The notes: generated from the sequence alone by a model not told the origin. DNA of 43,188 nt from Clostridiaceae bacterium (GCA_018378255.1 JAGZXV010000023.1:1-43188), one strand, 5' to 3'; positions 1 through 7,745 are shown, counted from the stretch's first letter. Numbers and translations are program-made.

Positions 1-1029
1 TATACCCCTCTTATAAAAGACGGGTGGATCTATGGCCGCGGCAGCGCGGACAACAAAGGACCGGCGGTGGCTGCCCTTTATACAATGAAATATTTTAAGG
101 AAAATAACATCCCGCTTCGCCATTCACTGCGCCTGTTTTTCGGATGCGATGAAGAGCGTGGGATGGAGGATATCAAGTATTATCTGGAACACCATAATCC
201 GCCTTCCTTTTCCCTCGTTCCCGATGCGGCCTTCCCGGTCTGTTGCGGAGAAAAGGGGCGGTATCAGATCGTCTGCGAAGCCCGGGTTTCGCAGGATATC
301 ATTTCCATAAAAGGAGGGGAAGGAATAAATTCCGTGCCTTCCCGGGCAGAAGTTTTGTTAAAACCATGCGGTTCAGAACCATTTACAGCCGATGGCCTGT
401 CTGCGCACGCAGCAAAACCGGAAAACGGAGATAACGCCATAATCAAGCTGGCAGAAAAAATGGTTCAAAACGGCCTTCTAAATGAGCCGGACGAAAGAAT
501 ATTCCGTTTTCTGTCGGATGCACTGGCTGACTATTATGGAACCGGACTTAATATAGATTGTGAAGATGCAGATTCAGGATCTCTGACCGTTGTGGCGTCT
601 ATGCTGGAAAGTACAGAAAATGCCGGCACAGTCCGCCTTTCCCTCGATTTGCGCTATCCGGTAACGGCGGATACGGACAGGATCGAATCAGGGGTAAAGA
701 ACACTGCAGAGAGCTACGGCTGGACCGTTGTAAAAATGGAACACAACCCATCTTTCTATATAGACAAAGAAAACTGTACAGTAAAAATGCTGACTTCCAT
801 ATGCAGCCGGGTATACGGACGTACCTTTGAGCCCTATTGTATGGGAGGAGGAACTTATGCCAGAAAACTACCCAATGCCGTAGGATACGGGCCCGGACTT
901 TCCTATCAGAAAAAACCATGTGAAGACGGACACGGAAGAGGGCACCAGCCGGATGAATGCGTGTGTATTGAGAATTTGGTGAAGGCAGTGGAAATCTATA
1001 TCGATGCGGTTTTGGAGTTGGACAGATAA
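1..1029 (+). CDS. M20 family dipeptidase, PepV-like (5' end outside window)
   Basis: Zinc-dependent cytoplasmic dipeptidase of the M20/PepV (Sapep) type, which cleaves short peptides with an unblocked N terminus. The reading frame is open from base 1, so the start and the first metal histidine lie upstream. Visible motifs are YGRGSADNKGP (nt 31-63, metal-bridging Asp), DEERG (nt 148-162, catalytic and metal Glu pair), PDAAFPV (metal Asp region), GLSAHAAKPENGDNA in the inserted lid domain, and a C-terminal GRGHQPDEC holding the last metal His. All catalytic landmarks that should fall inside the window are present, so the gene looks functional. About 343 codons are visible of a usual ~460. The stop lies directly before a strong plus-strand promoter that serves the antisense RNA of the next locus. 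Exact peptide specificity cannot be read. Confidence 0.9.
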   Translation, partial: YTPLIKDGWIYGRGSADNKGPAVAALYTMKYFKENNIPLRHSLRLFFGCDEERGMEDIKYYLEHHNPPSFSLVPDAAFPVCCGEKGRYQIVCEARVSQDIISIKGGEGINSVPSRAEVLLKPCGSEPFTADGLSAHAAKPENGDNAIIKLAEKMVQNGLLNEPDERIFRFLSDALADYYGTGLNIDCEDADSGSLTVVASMLESTENAGTVRLSLDLRYPVTADTDRIESGVKNTAESYGWTVVKMEHNPSFYIDKENCTVKMLTSICSRVYGRTFEPYCMGGGTYARKLPNAVGYGPGLSYQKKPCEDGHGRGHQPDECVCIENLVKAVEIYIDAVLELDR

Positions 1030-1259
1030 TTGACATACAATAATTGAGACATTATATTATAGCTAGAGGAACAACCTCCACACATGGTGGGGCTTTCCAG
1101 TTGGTGTATATTTAACCCCTCGTTTTGAGAGGCTCCCATCCTGTCGGCTAACAGGGTGGGATTTTTTTGTTTTCTCTTATCATACCTATCTATGTAGGTC
1201 AGCAATGCGAGAAGGAATGCTGCAAATAGCATAAGATCGCTAAATGTAAACAGCACCAT
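996..1259 (-). CDS. Small holin-like membrane peptide, candidate type I toxin
   Basis: An 87-residue ORF. The N terminus is a short hydrophobic helix (about residues 2-22, FTFSDLMLFAAFLLALLTYI) followed by a basic stretch DRYDKRKQK. This is the architecture of putative holin-like toxins (TxpA/BsrG/Hol-Tox-like), which depolarise or disturb the membrane. The ATG at 1259 is chosen because GGGAGGTG lies six bases upstream; the GTG/ATG codons further 5' overlap that site. The promoter at 1288-1315 gives a leader of about 20 nt. Known family members are 30-60 residues; here the frame runs on through the antisense RNA region and into the 3' end of the dipeptidase, ending at 996. The tail after residue ~32 has low hydrophobicity and may be dispensable. 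I recognise the type by architecture, not by firm sequence identity. Confidence 0.6.
   Translation of the reverse strand: MVLFTFSDLMLFAAFLLALLTYIDRYDKRKQKNPTLLADRMGASQNEGLNIHQLESPTMCGGCSSSYNIMSQLLYVNYLSNSKTASI
1030..1058 (+). promoter_or_regulatory. Promoter of the antisense antitoxin RNA
   Basis: TTGACA (1030-1035) and TATATT (1053-1058) are separated by exactly 17 bp, a near-consensus housekeeping promoter. It begins one base after the dipeptidase stop. The predicted start, near 1065, leads to no plus-strand ORF with a ribosome-binding site before the terminator at 1134-1168, so it should drive a short untranslated RNA. Confidence 0.7.
1065..1168 (+). ncRNA. Candidate antisense RNA antitoxin (RatA-like role)
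   Basis: A roughly 105-nt transcript is predicted from the promoter at 1030-1058 to an intrinsic terminator. The terminator stem pairs TCCCATCCTGT (1134-1144) with ACAGGGTGGGA (1151-1161), counting one G-U wobble, with a 6-nt loop and seven T (1162-1168). A second small hairpin pairs CTCCAC with GTGGGG near 1077-1092. The whole RNA is complementary to the 3' part of the opposing small membrane-peptide ORF, the geometry of txpA/RatA-type I toxin-antitoxin pairs. The promoter and terminator are seen directly; the RNA itself and its antitoxin role are inferred. Confidence 0.6.
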
Positions 1260-1287
1260 AAGCATCACCTCCCGTACTTTCTCATCG

Positions 1288-1315
1288 AATATAAATTCTT
1301 TTGTAAAAATCCCAA
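1288..1315 (-). promoter_or_regulatory. Promoter of the holin-like toxin
   Basis: On the minus strand TTGGGA (1315-1310) and TATATT (1293-1288) are 16 bp apart. Transcription would start near 1281, about 20 nt before the toxin start codon, with the strong GGGAGGTG ribosome-binding site in between. Confidence 0.5.
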
Positions 1316-1330
1316 GTACATGTAAGTTTG

Positions 1331-1359
1331 TTGAAAATAAGGTGCAAAAAGGGTATAAT
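1331..1359 (+). promoter_or_regulatory. Promoter of the Gfo/Idh/MocA oxidoreductase
   Basis: TTGAAA (1331-1336) and a perfect TATAAT (1354-1359) are separated by 17 bp. The leader to the gene is about 135 nt. I see no clear terminator or riboswitch fold in it. Confidence 0.65.
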
Positions 1360-1501
1360 CTTAATCAGGTTATATTTTATTGTGAATGCCGGCAAATAAT
1401 TATAATTCCAATCATGTTTCAGGGATAATTCCAGGCATGGTTCCGGGCGGACAGATTTTATGCTCATTGAGTAAATAAAACAGAATATCGGAGGTTGATT
1501 A

Positions 1502-2488
1502 GTGATGAAATGGGGTATTTTAGCTACTGGAAAAATAACAAATAAATTTGCGCAGACTGTCATTGATATGAAAGGGGAAGACGTGTTAAGCGCCGTAGGC
1601 TCCCGCCGTCCTGAAGCCGCTGCTGAGTTTGCTGCGAAGTATGGAATTGAACATGCATACGGTTCTTATGAAGAACTCTGCAGTTCCCCATATGTGGATG
1701 CCGTTTACATCGCAACACCCAACAGCATGCACTATGAAAATGCCAGGATGTGCCTGGAGGCCGGAAAACATGTGCTGTGTGAAAAACCGTTTACCACCAA
1801 TGCGGCCCAGGCGGAGGAACTTTACCGCCTGGCAGAGGAAAAAGGGCTGTTCATTATGGAAGCGTTCTGGACCCGTTTCCTCCCTCTTTTGCTGGAAATG
1901 AGACGTTTAATTGGGGATGGTGTAATTGGGGACGTAAAACATGCCCGCTGCGATTACGGGTTTGTAACTGATGATTCCAGAAAAGGCAGAAAATTCGATT
2001 CCGGATTGGGCGGCGGCGCCCTGCTGGATATCGGTATTTATAATTTAGGATTTATCCATATGATAATGGGCGAAGCCCCGGTTCATTTCTCTTCCGAAGT
2101 CAATATTAATGAATACGGAACCGACGATTTCAGCTCCATTCTGCTGGAATATCCGGGCGGCCGGACTGCCTGTGTGACTACGGCAATCGGCCTTAATATG
2201 CCGAGGGAAGCCGCTGTGTTCGGAACTAAAGGCTCCATTTCCATTCCCGACCATCAGCATGCAGAAGCTATGACTGTGCGTCCTGATAACGGAGCCGCTT
2301 ATGAGGTAAAAATGCCGTTTGATGTCAATGGTTTTGAATATCAGATCAGGGAAGTAAACCGCTGCGTCAAAGCGGGAATGAATACCAGTGATATATTGAG
2401 CAGGAATGATTCCTTAACGGTGCTCGCTCTGATGGATGACATAAGGAAATCATGGGATATGAAGTTCTCCTATGAAGAAAATGCATAG
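1502..2488 (+). CDS. Gfo/Idh/MocA family oxidoreductase
   Basis: NAD(P)-dependent dehydrogenase of the glucose-fructose oxidoreductase / inositol dehydrogenase family, cytoplasmic, 328 residues (family usual 320-390). The N-terminal Rossmann domain opens with WGILATGKITNKFA, a G-x-G-x-x dinucleotide motif in variant form, followed by SRRPEAAAEFAAKYGI. CEKPFTTNAAQAEEL (about residue 94) contains the conserved EKP lysine, and GGGALLDIGIYNLG (about 172-185) carries the conserved D and the segment leading to the C-terminal sheet domain. GGAGG lies 7 bases before GTG 1502 and 10 before ATG 1505, so either start is possible. It resembles the dihydrodiol-dehydrogenase-like branch, but the substrate cannot be assigned. 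It appears monocistronic behind the promoter at 1331. Confidence 0.85.
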   Translation: MMKWGILATGKITNKFAQTVIDMKGEDVLSAVGSRRPEAAAEFAAKYGIEHAYGSYEELCSSPYVDAVYIATPNSMHYENARMCLEAGKHVLCEKPFTTNAAQAEELYRLAEEKGLFIMEAFWTRFLPLLLEMRRLIGDGVIGDVKHARCDYGFVTDDSRKGRKFDSGLGGGALLDIGIYNLGFIHMIMGEAPVHFSSEVNINEYGTDDFSSILLEYPGGRTACVTTAIGLNMPREAAVFGTKGSISIPDHQHAEAMTVRPDNGAAYEVKMPFDVNGFEYQIREVNRCVKAGMNTSDILSRNDSLTVLALMDDIRKSWDMKFSYEENA

Positions 2489-2554
2489 TTTTTGTTATAG
2501 TTCCGAATAAAGACAGAGTGCTTATAATACTTGAAATTAAGGAGGGTGGAAGGC

Positions 2555-3643
2555 ATGGTGCAGCCCATTACAGACTATGCTGAATTCCTGAGAGATGCAA
2601 AAGCGGATGTGCTGCGTATGGCACAGCTCACCGGACAGGAAGAACAGTTGAAACAGGAAGAACACCGGCTCGAACGAGCGGTGGAAACGGAGAAAAAGTC
2701 AGTTTCAGAGTCCATAAACTATACCATTAAAAAGAGGACAGAGGCATTAAATGCCAGCTATGACCAGGAAATAGGAAAAGGACAGGAACGGTTAAAAAAA
2801 GCCCGGGCGAAAAGGGAAAAAGCCAAAAATCAAGGCATCAAAGAGCGGATTGCAGAAGAAACTTCCGAGCTCAGAGAAGAAAACCGGGAACTGAACCTCC
2901 AGCTGAAAACCCTGTTTCAGAAGAACCATGTCCCGGGAATCTGCCGTGGAAACTGGTATTACGCTCTCTTTCTTCCGCGGTGGTTCAGCGAGTATTTTAA
3001 GCTTCTCTGTACGGTGCTGGTCTGTTTTCTGGCGGTTCCATACGGAACCTATCTGCTGATCGGGCAGAAGAAGACGCTGGTGCTGGTTATTATTTATTTT
3101 GTGACGGTTCTGGTATTCGGAGGTCTGTACGTATTTGTCAGCAATAAGACAAAAATCCCTCATTTGGAGGCTTTAAGAGAGGGGCAGATGATCCGGGACC
3201 AGATTCATGGGAATAATAAAAAAATAAAGGTGATCACCCATACCATTCAAAAAGACCGCAATGAAGCGGTGTATGATTTGCAGATTTTCGATGACGAAAT
3301 TGCACAACTGGAACAGGAACTGTCTGTTACCGCTGGTAAGAAGAAGGACGCACTCAATACATTTGAAACCGTAACAAAGAACATCATTGCAGATGAAATC
3401 ACAAACAACAGCAAAGAAAAAATAGAATCCATGGAAGCGGAACTGGACGTATTGAAACGGCGTTTAAAAGAAGTGGAGACAGCCAGAAATGAAAAAAGCC
3501 TTTACGTTACGGAACATTATGAACCATACCTTGGAAAAGAGTTTTTAAGCCCTTCAAAGCTTGACCAGCTTTTGGAGAAAATTGTGAGCGGATCGGCTTT
3601 GAACCTCAGTGAAGCCATGGACATGAGCCGGGAAATGAAATAA
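2555..3643 (+). CDS. Coiled-coil membrane protein of unknown function
   Basis: I do not recognise this 362-residue protein. It has a charged coiled-coil region (about residues 25-125, rich in E, K, Q and R), two adjacent hydrophobic segments (about 140-165, containing LLCTVLVCFLAVPYG, and 170-192, containing LVLVIIYFVTVLVFGG), then a second long coiled coil (about 195-320). This gives a membrane hairpin flanked by two cytosolic coiled-coil arms, reminiscent of scaffolds or SMC-like membrane proteins, though no ATPase motif is present. ATG 2555 is chosen over the TTG at 2531 because AAGGAGGG (2539-2546) sits 8 bases upstream. It is a single gene; its neighbours give no functional hint. Confidence 0.7.
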   Translation: MVQPITDYAEFLRDAKADVLRMAQLTGQEEQLKQEEHRLERAVETEKKSVSESINYTIKKRTEALNASYDQEIGKGQERLKKARAKREKAKNQGIKERIAEETSELREENRELNLQLKTLFQKNHVPGICRGNWYYALFLPRWFSEYFKLLCTVLVCFLAVPYGTYLLIGQKKTLVLVIIYFVTVLVFGGLYVFVSNKTKIPHLEALREGQMIRDQIHGNNKKIKVITHTIQKDRNEAVYDLQIFDDEIAQLEQELSVTAGKKKDALNTFETVTKNIIADEITNNSKEKIESMEAELDVLKRRLKEVETARNEKSLYVTEHYEPYLGKEFLSPSKLDQLLEKIVSGSALNLSEAMDMSREMK

Positions 3644-3851
3644 AAGATATTGCTGGATCTGTATGCCTGCGGTGATATGAACAGTTATGGGATAGACAGG
3701 CTCTGGCTTATTGCATGGTGCAGGGAGACGGAGAGCCTGATATGACAAGAATGTTATATTCATAAGATGTAATAAATGCCGGATGCCATCTTTTGACGGA
3801 TTAAGATGACAATGGGGCTGATGGAGCTAACGGAACAATATTGAAAATTCG

Positions 3852-3888
3852 GGCAGGAAATGATGGGCTTTTCCATCCTTTTCCTGCC
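3852..3888 (+). other. Strong hairpin in the leader of the GNAT gene
   Basis: GGCAGGAAA pairs with TTTCCTGCC, with an inner GATGG/CCATC stem and a GCTTTT loop. It ends 30 bases before the GNAT start and is not followed by a T-run, so it is a leader structure rather than a typical terminator. The remaining sequence from 3644 to 3917 shows nothing I can name. Confidence 0.4.
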
Positions 3889-3917
3889 TTCTCATTTGGA
3901 AAAGGAGAATAAAACTG

Positions 3918-4445
3918 ATGGTGATAACAATAGAAAAGGGGACAGAAACCGATATTAAGGAGTTGGGATGCCTTTACGATACTGTATGTGATTATCTGGA
4001 ACACAATGTAAATTACCCGGGCTGGAAAAAGGGCATTTACCCGGCGGAAGAAGATGCGGTTCAGGGCGTGCAGGAAGGAAGTTTATATGTTGCCAGACAT
4101 GATGGACAGATCATAGGAACCGTAATCCTCCGCCATACGCCCGAAGATGCCTATGCCAAAGCGGATTGGGGGATTGAGCTGGATTATGACCATATTTTTG
4201 TCATATATACCTTTGCGATACATCCCGATTACCAGAACCAGGGCATAGGGCGGCAGATGATGGAATTCATCATAGATCACAGCAAAAAAATGAATGCCAG
4301 GGCGGTCCGGTTAGATGTTTACGAAAAGAACGCTCCGGCTATCGCACTTTATAAAAGGTATGGTTTCCAATATATTGATAAGGTAGATCTGGGATATGGG
4401 GATTTTGGATTGGAGGAATTTGAACTTTACCAAAAGATATTGTGA
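3918..4445 (+). CDS. GNAT family N-acetyltransferase
   Basis: Acetyl-CoA-dependent N-acetyltransferase, cytoplasmic, 175 residues, typical for the family. Motif A is HPDYQNQGIGRQMMEF (about residues 102-117), matching the Q/RxxGxG/A pyrophosphate-binding loop. Motif B follows in RAVRLDVYEKNAPAIALYKRYGF (about 130-152), including the conserved N-x-x-A-x-x-x-Y-x-x-x-G-F pattern. The N-terminal WKKGIYP segment is common in a Clostridia subgroup of uncharacterised GNATs. AAAGGAG precedes ATG 3918 by about 11 bases. The acceptor substrate cannot be read from the sequence; neighbours do not help. Confidence 0.88.
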   Translation: MVITIEKGTETDIKELGCLYDTVCDYLEHNVNYPGWKKGIYPAEEDAVQGVQEGSLYVARHDGQIIGTVILRHTPEDAYAKADWGIELDYDHIFVIYTFAIHPDYQNQGIGRQMMEFIIDHSKKMNARAVRLDVYEKNAPAIALYKRYGFQYIDKVDLGYGDFGLEEFELYQKIL

Positions 4446-4481
4446 TTTATAAAAACCTGTCTTCCAGCAAATTTATTATTT

Positions 4482-4511
4482 GCATAATTATCCCACAGCC
4501 TGCCTATAATA
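4482..4511 (+). promoter_or_regulatory. Candidate forespore (sigma F/G-type) promoter of yyaC
   Basis: GCATA (4482-4486) and TATAATA (4505-4511) are 18 bp apart. Compared with the sigma G pattern gHATR-N17/18-CATNHTA only the first base of the -10 differs. A housekeeping reading, TTGCAT-19-TATAAT, is also possible but has a long spacer. The sporulation role of the downstream gene favours a forespore sigma factor; this is inference. Confidence 0.4.
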
Positions 4512-4542
4512 GAATTAACAAAATGATGAGGCGGAGTACTTT

Positions 4543-5142
4543 ATGAAACTGTGGGAATGGATTGGAATGAGAACCGGACAGGAAGTGTACTATTATCATG
4601 CCGGAGAGGGGTTTGAAACCGATAAACTGGCCACCCGGCTCTATCAGATGATAGCCGAAGAACTGAAAAACCAGAATAAATCAGGTGTTTTAATTTTATG
4701 TATTGGAACTGACCGTTCTACCGGGGACAGTTTAGGCCCGCTGATTGGCTATAAATTAAAAGAGAAAAAGGTGAAAAACCTGGAGGTATTCGGAACTCTG
4801 GAACGCCCTGTCCATGCGATGAATCTGGAAGAATATCTTGCTGTCCTCAAATACAGCTTCCCCAACCATTTGGTTGTTGCGGTGGACGCTTCTGTGGGAA
4901 ATAACGAACATGTTGGGTATATCACCCTGGGGAAAGGATCCCTGCGTCCTGGCCTGGGCGTCAGCAAAGAACTGGTGCCTGTGGGGGATATTTTCATTAC
5001 CGGAATCGTGGGCGGCTGTGCGGGGGCTGATCCAATTATGCTTCAGAGCATCCGTCTGGCTGTGGTTATGAGGCTTGCGGACTGCATCAGTGACAGCATT
5101 TTTATTGTCGAAAAATTATGTGAGTCGGCGGCACTGGTTTGA
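4543..5142 (+). CDS. yyaC: YyaC-family putative spore protease
   Basis: Member of the YyaC/DUF1256 family, found in spore-formers and structurally related to GPR, the germination protease that degrades small acid-soluble spore proteins. The 199-residue length is typical. Recognisable segments are LILCIGTDRSTGDSLGPLIG (about residues 49-68), FGTLERPVHAMNLEE, VAVDASVGN (about 110-118), and GDIFITGIVGG with the LGVSKELVPVGD stretch before it. The acidic residues in CIGTDRSTGD and VAVDAS correspond to the catalytic-fold Asp positions of the GPR relatives. It lies alone between an acetyltransferase and a LysM protein, behind a possible forespore promoter. The family assignment is firm; proteolytic activity of YyaC itself is less well established than that of GPR. 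Confidence 0.92.
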   Translation: MKLWEWIGMRTGQEVYYYHAGEGFETDKLATRLYQMIAEELKNQNKSGVLILCIGTDRSTGDSLGPLIGYKLKEKKVKNLEVFGTLERPVHAMNLEEYLAVLKYSFPNHLVVAVDASVGNNEHVGYITLGKGSLRPGLGVSKELVPVGDIFITGIVGGCAGADPIMLQSIRLAVVMRLADCISDSIFIVEKLCESAALV

Positions 5143-5207
5143 CAAGATTTGCAAAACATCCATGCTATGATTGTTCAGATATCAGAATAAGTTAGCGGGG
5201 TGAGCCA

Positions 5208-6386
5208 ATGGGAGAATTATATAACCCGTACCCAAAGCTGCCTAAAAATATCAGGCAGATCGGTGAGCGGGACCAGATTGTAAAATTATATTTGGAAGAC
5301 TATGTGAATACCTACTTACAGAAATTATATCCGGCAGGAGGACAAGACCTGCGGGTAGGATTGCTTCTTGGCAGCAGTGAACAGCACGAGGGAACCCCTT
5401 ATCTGTTTATAGACGGAGCCATGGAGATGGAAGATGTGACACGCGACGGAGAAAAAGTGGAATTTACTGAGGCGGCATGGAAAAAAGCCTATGAAGATAT
5501 GGAGCAGATGTTTCCGAAAAGGACGGTTCTGGGATGGTTTCTCTGCGCGGCGCAGGGAAGCCAGCTCAGCCCTCTCAATTATTGGAAAGAGCATGTGAAG
5601 TTTTTCCCCGGAAAGAACCAGTTGATGTATTTAAATTCCGGTCTGGAAGGAGAGGAATCCATCTATGTGACGTCTGAAGACGGATTTTATAAGCTCCGGG
5701 GCCACAGCATTTATTATGAACGGAATCAGATGATGCAGGACTACATGGTGCTGCGCAAAGACGTGAGACGCGTGGAGACAGGCGTCCCGGACAATGTGGT
5801 CACTGATTTCAGACAGAGGATTGAGAGCCGGAAAACGGAAGTTAAAGCCCACAAAAATACGGTGAGCGTGCTGGGCGGCCTGTGCAGCGCATTGGCGATT
5901 GTGGTCATGGCAGGCGGAATTGTCATGTTCAATAACTATGAAAAAATGCGCCAGATGGAGAGTGTGATGGTATCCGTCCTTCCGGATGGAGTGAAGAATT
6001 GGCAGGAATATGATCCGAAATCGGATAAGGAAAAGCTTTCCGTTGAAGAGATTCCCGGACAAGTTTATCCCACAGAACCGGTAGAGCATTATACCATGTC
6101 TTCAGAGCCGGAGACAACGGCAGCATCCGCAGTGCCGGCAGAGAGCAGTCCGCAGGAGCCGGCTGCGCCTGAGAGCGTCCCCGAAACCAGTGCGGCCGCA
6201 GCCGCGGATCCGGGAGCTGAAGCGGCGGCCATACCGGAATCATACATAATCGGAGAAGGCGAAACTCTGCATGGAATTTGTCTGAAATTTTACCATAGTC
6301 TGGATAAAATGGACGAAATCTGCCGTCTTAACGGTTTGGACGATCCGAATAAAATTATATCAGGACAGAAATTAGTTCTGCCGTAG
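5208..6386 (+). CDS. Membrane-anchored LysM protein with N-terminal MPN/JAB-like domain
   Basis: 392 residues in four parts. Residues 1-190 form a folded N-terminal domain; its LRVGLLLGSSEQHEG and TVLGWFLCAAQGSQLS segments resemble the strands and the GW-x-H-x-H region of MPN/JAB folds but lack the zinc-binding histidines. A transmembrane helix follows at about 218-241 (VLGGLCSALAIVVMAGGIVM), then an Ala/Pro/Glu/Ser-rich linker (about 290-345), then a LysM domain at about 346-391 beginning YIIGEGETLHGICLKFY that should bind peptidoglycan. The N terminus would be cytoplasmic and the LysM outside. GGGGTGA precedes ATG 5208. The MPN resemblance is my inference from a short stretch; the TM and LysM are clear. 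A role linking cytoplasm and wall is plausible but unproven. Confidence 0.8.
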   Translation: MGELYNPYPKLPKNIRQIGERDQIVKLYLEDYVNTYLQKLYPAGGQDLRVGLLLGSSEQHEGTPYLFIDGAMEMEDVTRDGEKVEFTEAAWKKAYEDMEQMFPKRTVLGWFLCAAQGSQLSPLNYWKEHVKFFPGKNQLMYLNSGLEGEESIYVTSEDGFYKLRGHSIYYERNQMMQDYMVLRKDVRRVETGVPDNVVTDFRQRIESRKTEVKAHKNTVSVLGGLCSALAIVVMAGGIVMFNNYEKMRQMESVMVSVLPDGVKNWQEYDPKSDKEKLSVEEIPGQVYPTEPVEHYTMSSEPETTAASAVPAESSPQEPAAPESVPETSAAAAADPGAEAAAIPESYIIGEGETLHGICLKFYHSLDKMDEICRLNGLDDPNKIISGQKLVLP

Positions 6387-6461
6387 AAAAATTTAATGCG
6401 TTTCTTCTGAAAATGTTGTATACTATATTTTATATTTGGGCATTTCTGGGAGATTAACCGC

Positions 6462-7745
6462 ATGAGTGATATGAGCTCTATGAATAGAGAGACGAAAAAA
6501 AGACAACTAAAAAGCAGAGTGATTACGCCCAATGCCTCGCCTCCGCCCCGAATGGAAGCGGACGACGCAGACAGTGAAGAAATCGTAAAAAAGGCCGCCA
6601 GAAAGGTATGGCGCAGACGTTTCTTTCTGTCTTTGGCAGCAGCTCTGGCCCTCACCGGAGCCGGGTTCGGATATTATCAGTTCCAGGCCCGCCATCAGTA
6701 TATGGAATATCAGATATCCTGGGAGCGCAATGTGGAACGGTCGGACAGCAGTATCAACGAATACATAAATTTCGGCAATAATGTAATCAAGTACAGCAAA
6801 GACGGCGCGGCCTACACGGACAACCAGGGAAAAGATATCTGGATTGAGAGCTACGAGATGAAATCGCCGGAAGCGGTGGTCAATGGGGATTATGCTGCCA
6901 TTGCAGACCGTCAGGGCAACAGCATCTATATCTGTGATAAAAATGGGCGTCAGGGAATCGCCACAACCCTGCTTCCGATTACCAAGGTTGCGGTATCGGC
7001 TCATGGAGTGGTGGCGGCTATTCAGGAAGACAGCAAGGCAGGAAAGATAACATTTTTCAGGAACGATGGTACGCCCCTGGATATTTCCATAAAGTCTACA
7101 CTGGAAAAGGACGGGTATCCCATCGATCTGTCCCTTTCACCGGACGGCACCCAGCTGATGGTGTCCTATGTCTATTTGAGCAACGGCGCTGCCAAAGGAC
7201 AAGTGGTTTTCTATAACTTCTCCGAGATCGGCAAGAATGTGCCGGGGCGTCTGGTAGCGGGTTATAAAGATATCTACGACAACAGTCTGATTGCCAGGGT
7301 CCGGTTTATGACGGAAACTTACTCCTGCGCATTTGCAGACAACAGCCTGACCTTCTTTTCATCCAAGAACGTGATGTCGCCGGAGATGCTGGTTCAGATT
7401 CCGGTGGAAGAAGAGATCAGAAGCATTTTCTATTCCGAGGATTTTGCCGGTATTGTGGTGAACAATACATCAGGGGAGAACCCTTACCGGGTTGATGTTT
7501 ATAAAAATACCGGTGAAAAGCAGTTCAGCAAGGATTTTAATCTCCAGTATACCCACGCGGATATTGACGGAGATTACGTTCTTTTGTATAATGAAGATTC
7601 CTGTGAAGTTTATAACATGCAGGGCAATTTAAAATTCAGAGGGGAATTTGATTTTACGGTATCTAAGGTAACTAAGGGGAGGCTCCCGGGCACGTTTATC
7701 GTGATGGGGCCGCAAACTATAAAAGAGATAAAATTAGGAGGCTAA
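6462..7745 (+). CDS. DUF5711 family membrane-anchored beta-propeller-like protein
   Basis: 427 residues. A charged cytoplasmic N terminus (about 1-52) is followed by one transmembrane helix (about 53-73, FFLSLAAALALTGAGFGYY) and a large extracytoplasmic domain. That domain contains repeated blades with patterns such as NGDYAAIADRQGNSIYIC, LSLSPDGTQLMVSYVYLSNG and DGDYVLLYNEDSCEVYNMQG, typical of WD40/PQQ-like propellers. This matches the DUF5711 family, which has no known function. GGGAG lies 10 bases before ATG 6462. The transketolase ribosome-binding site sits inside this gene's last codons (stop 7743-7745), so the two are probably co-transcribed. It follows the LysM protein by 75 bp, and the two may act together at the envelope. 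Confidence 0.8.
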   Translation: MSDMSSMNRETKKRQLKSRVITPNASPPPRMEADDADSEEIVKKAARKVWRRRFFLSLAAALALTGAGFGYYQFQARHQYMEYQISWERNVERSDSSINEYINFGNNVIKYSKDGAAYTDNQGKDIWIESYEMKSPEAVVNGDYAAIADRQGNSIYICDKNGRQGIATTLLPITKVAVSAHGVVAAIQEDSKAGKITFFRNDGTPLDISIKSTLEKDGYPIDLSLSPDGTQLMVSYVYLSNGAAKGQVVFYNFSEIGKNVPGRLVAGYKDIYDNSLIARVRFMTETYSCAFADNSLTFFSSKNVMSPEMLVQIPVEEEIRSIFYSEDFAGIVVNNTSGENPYRVDVYKNTGEKQFSKDFNLQYTHADIDGDYVLLYNEDSCEVYNMQGNLKFRGEFDFTVSKVTKGRLPGTFIVMGPQTIKEIKLGG

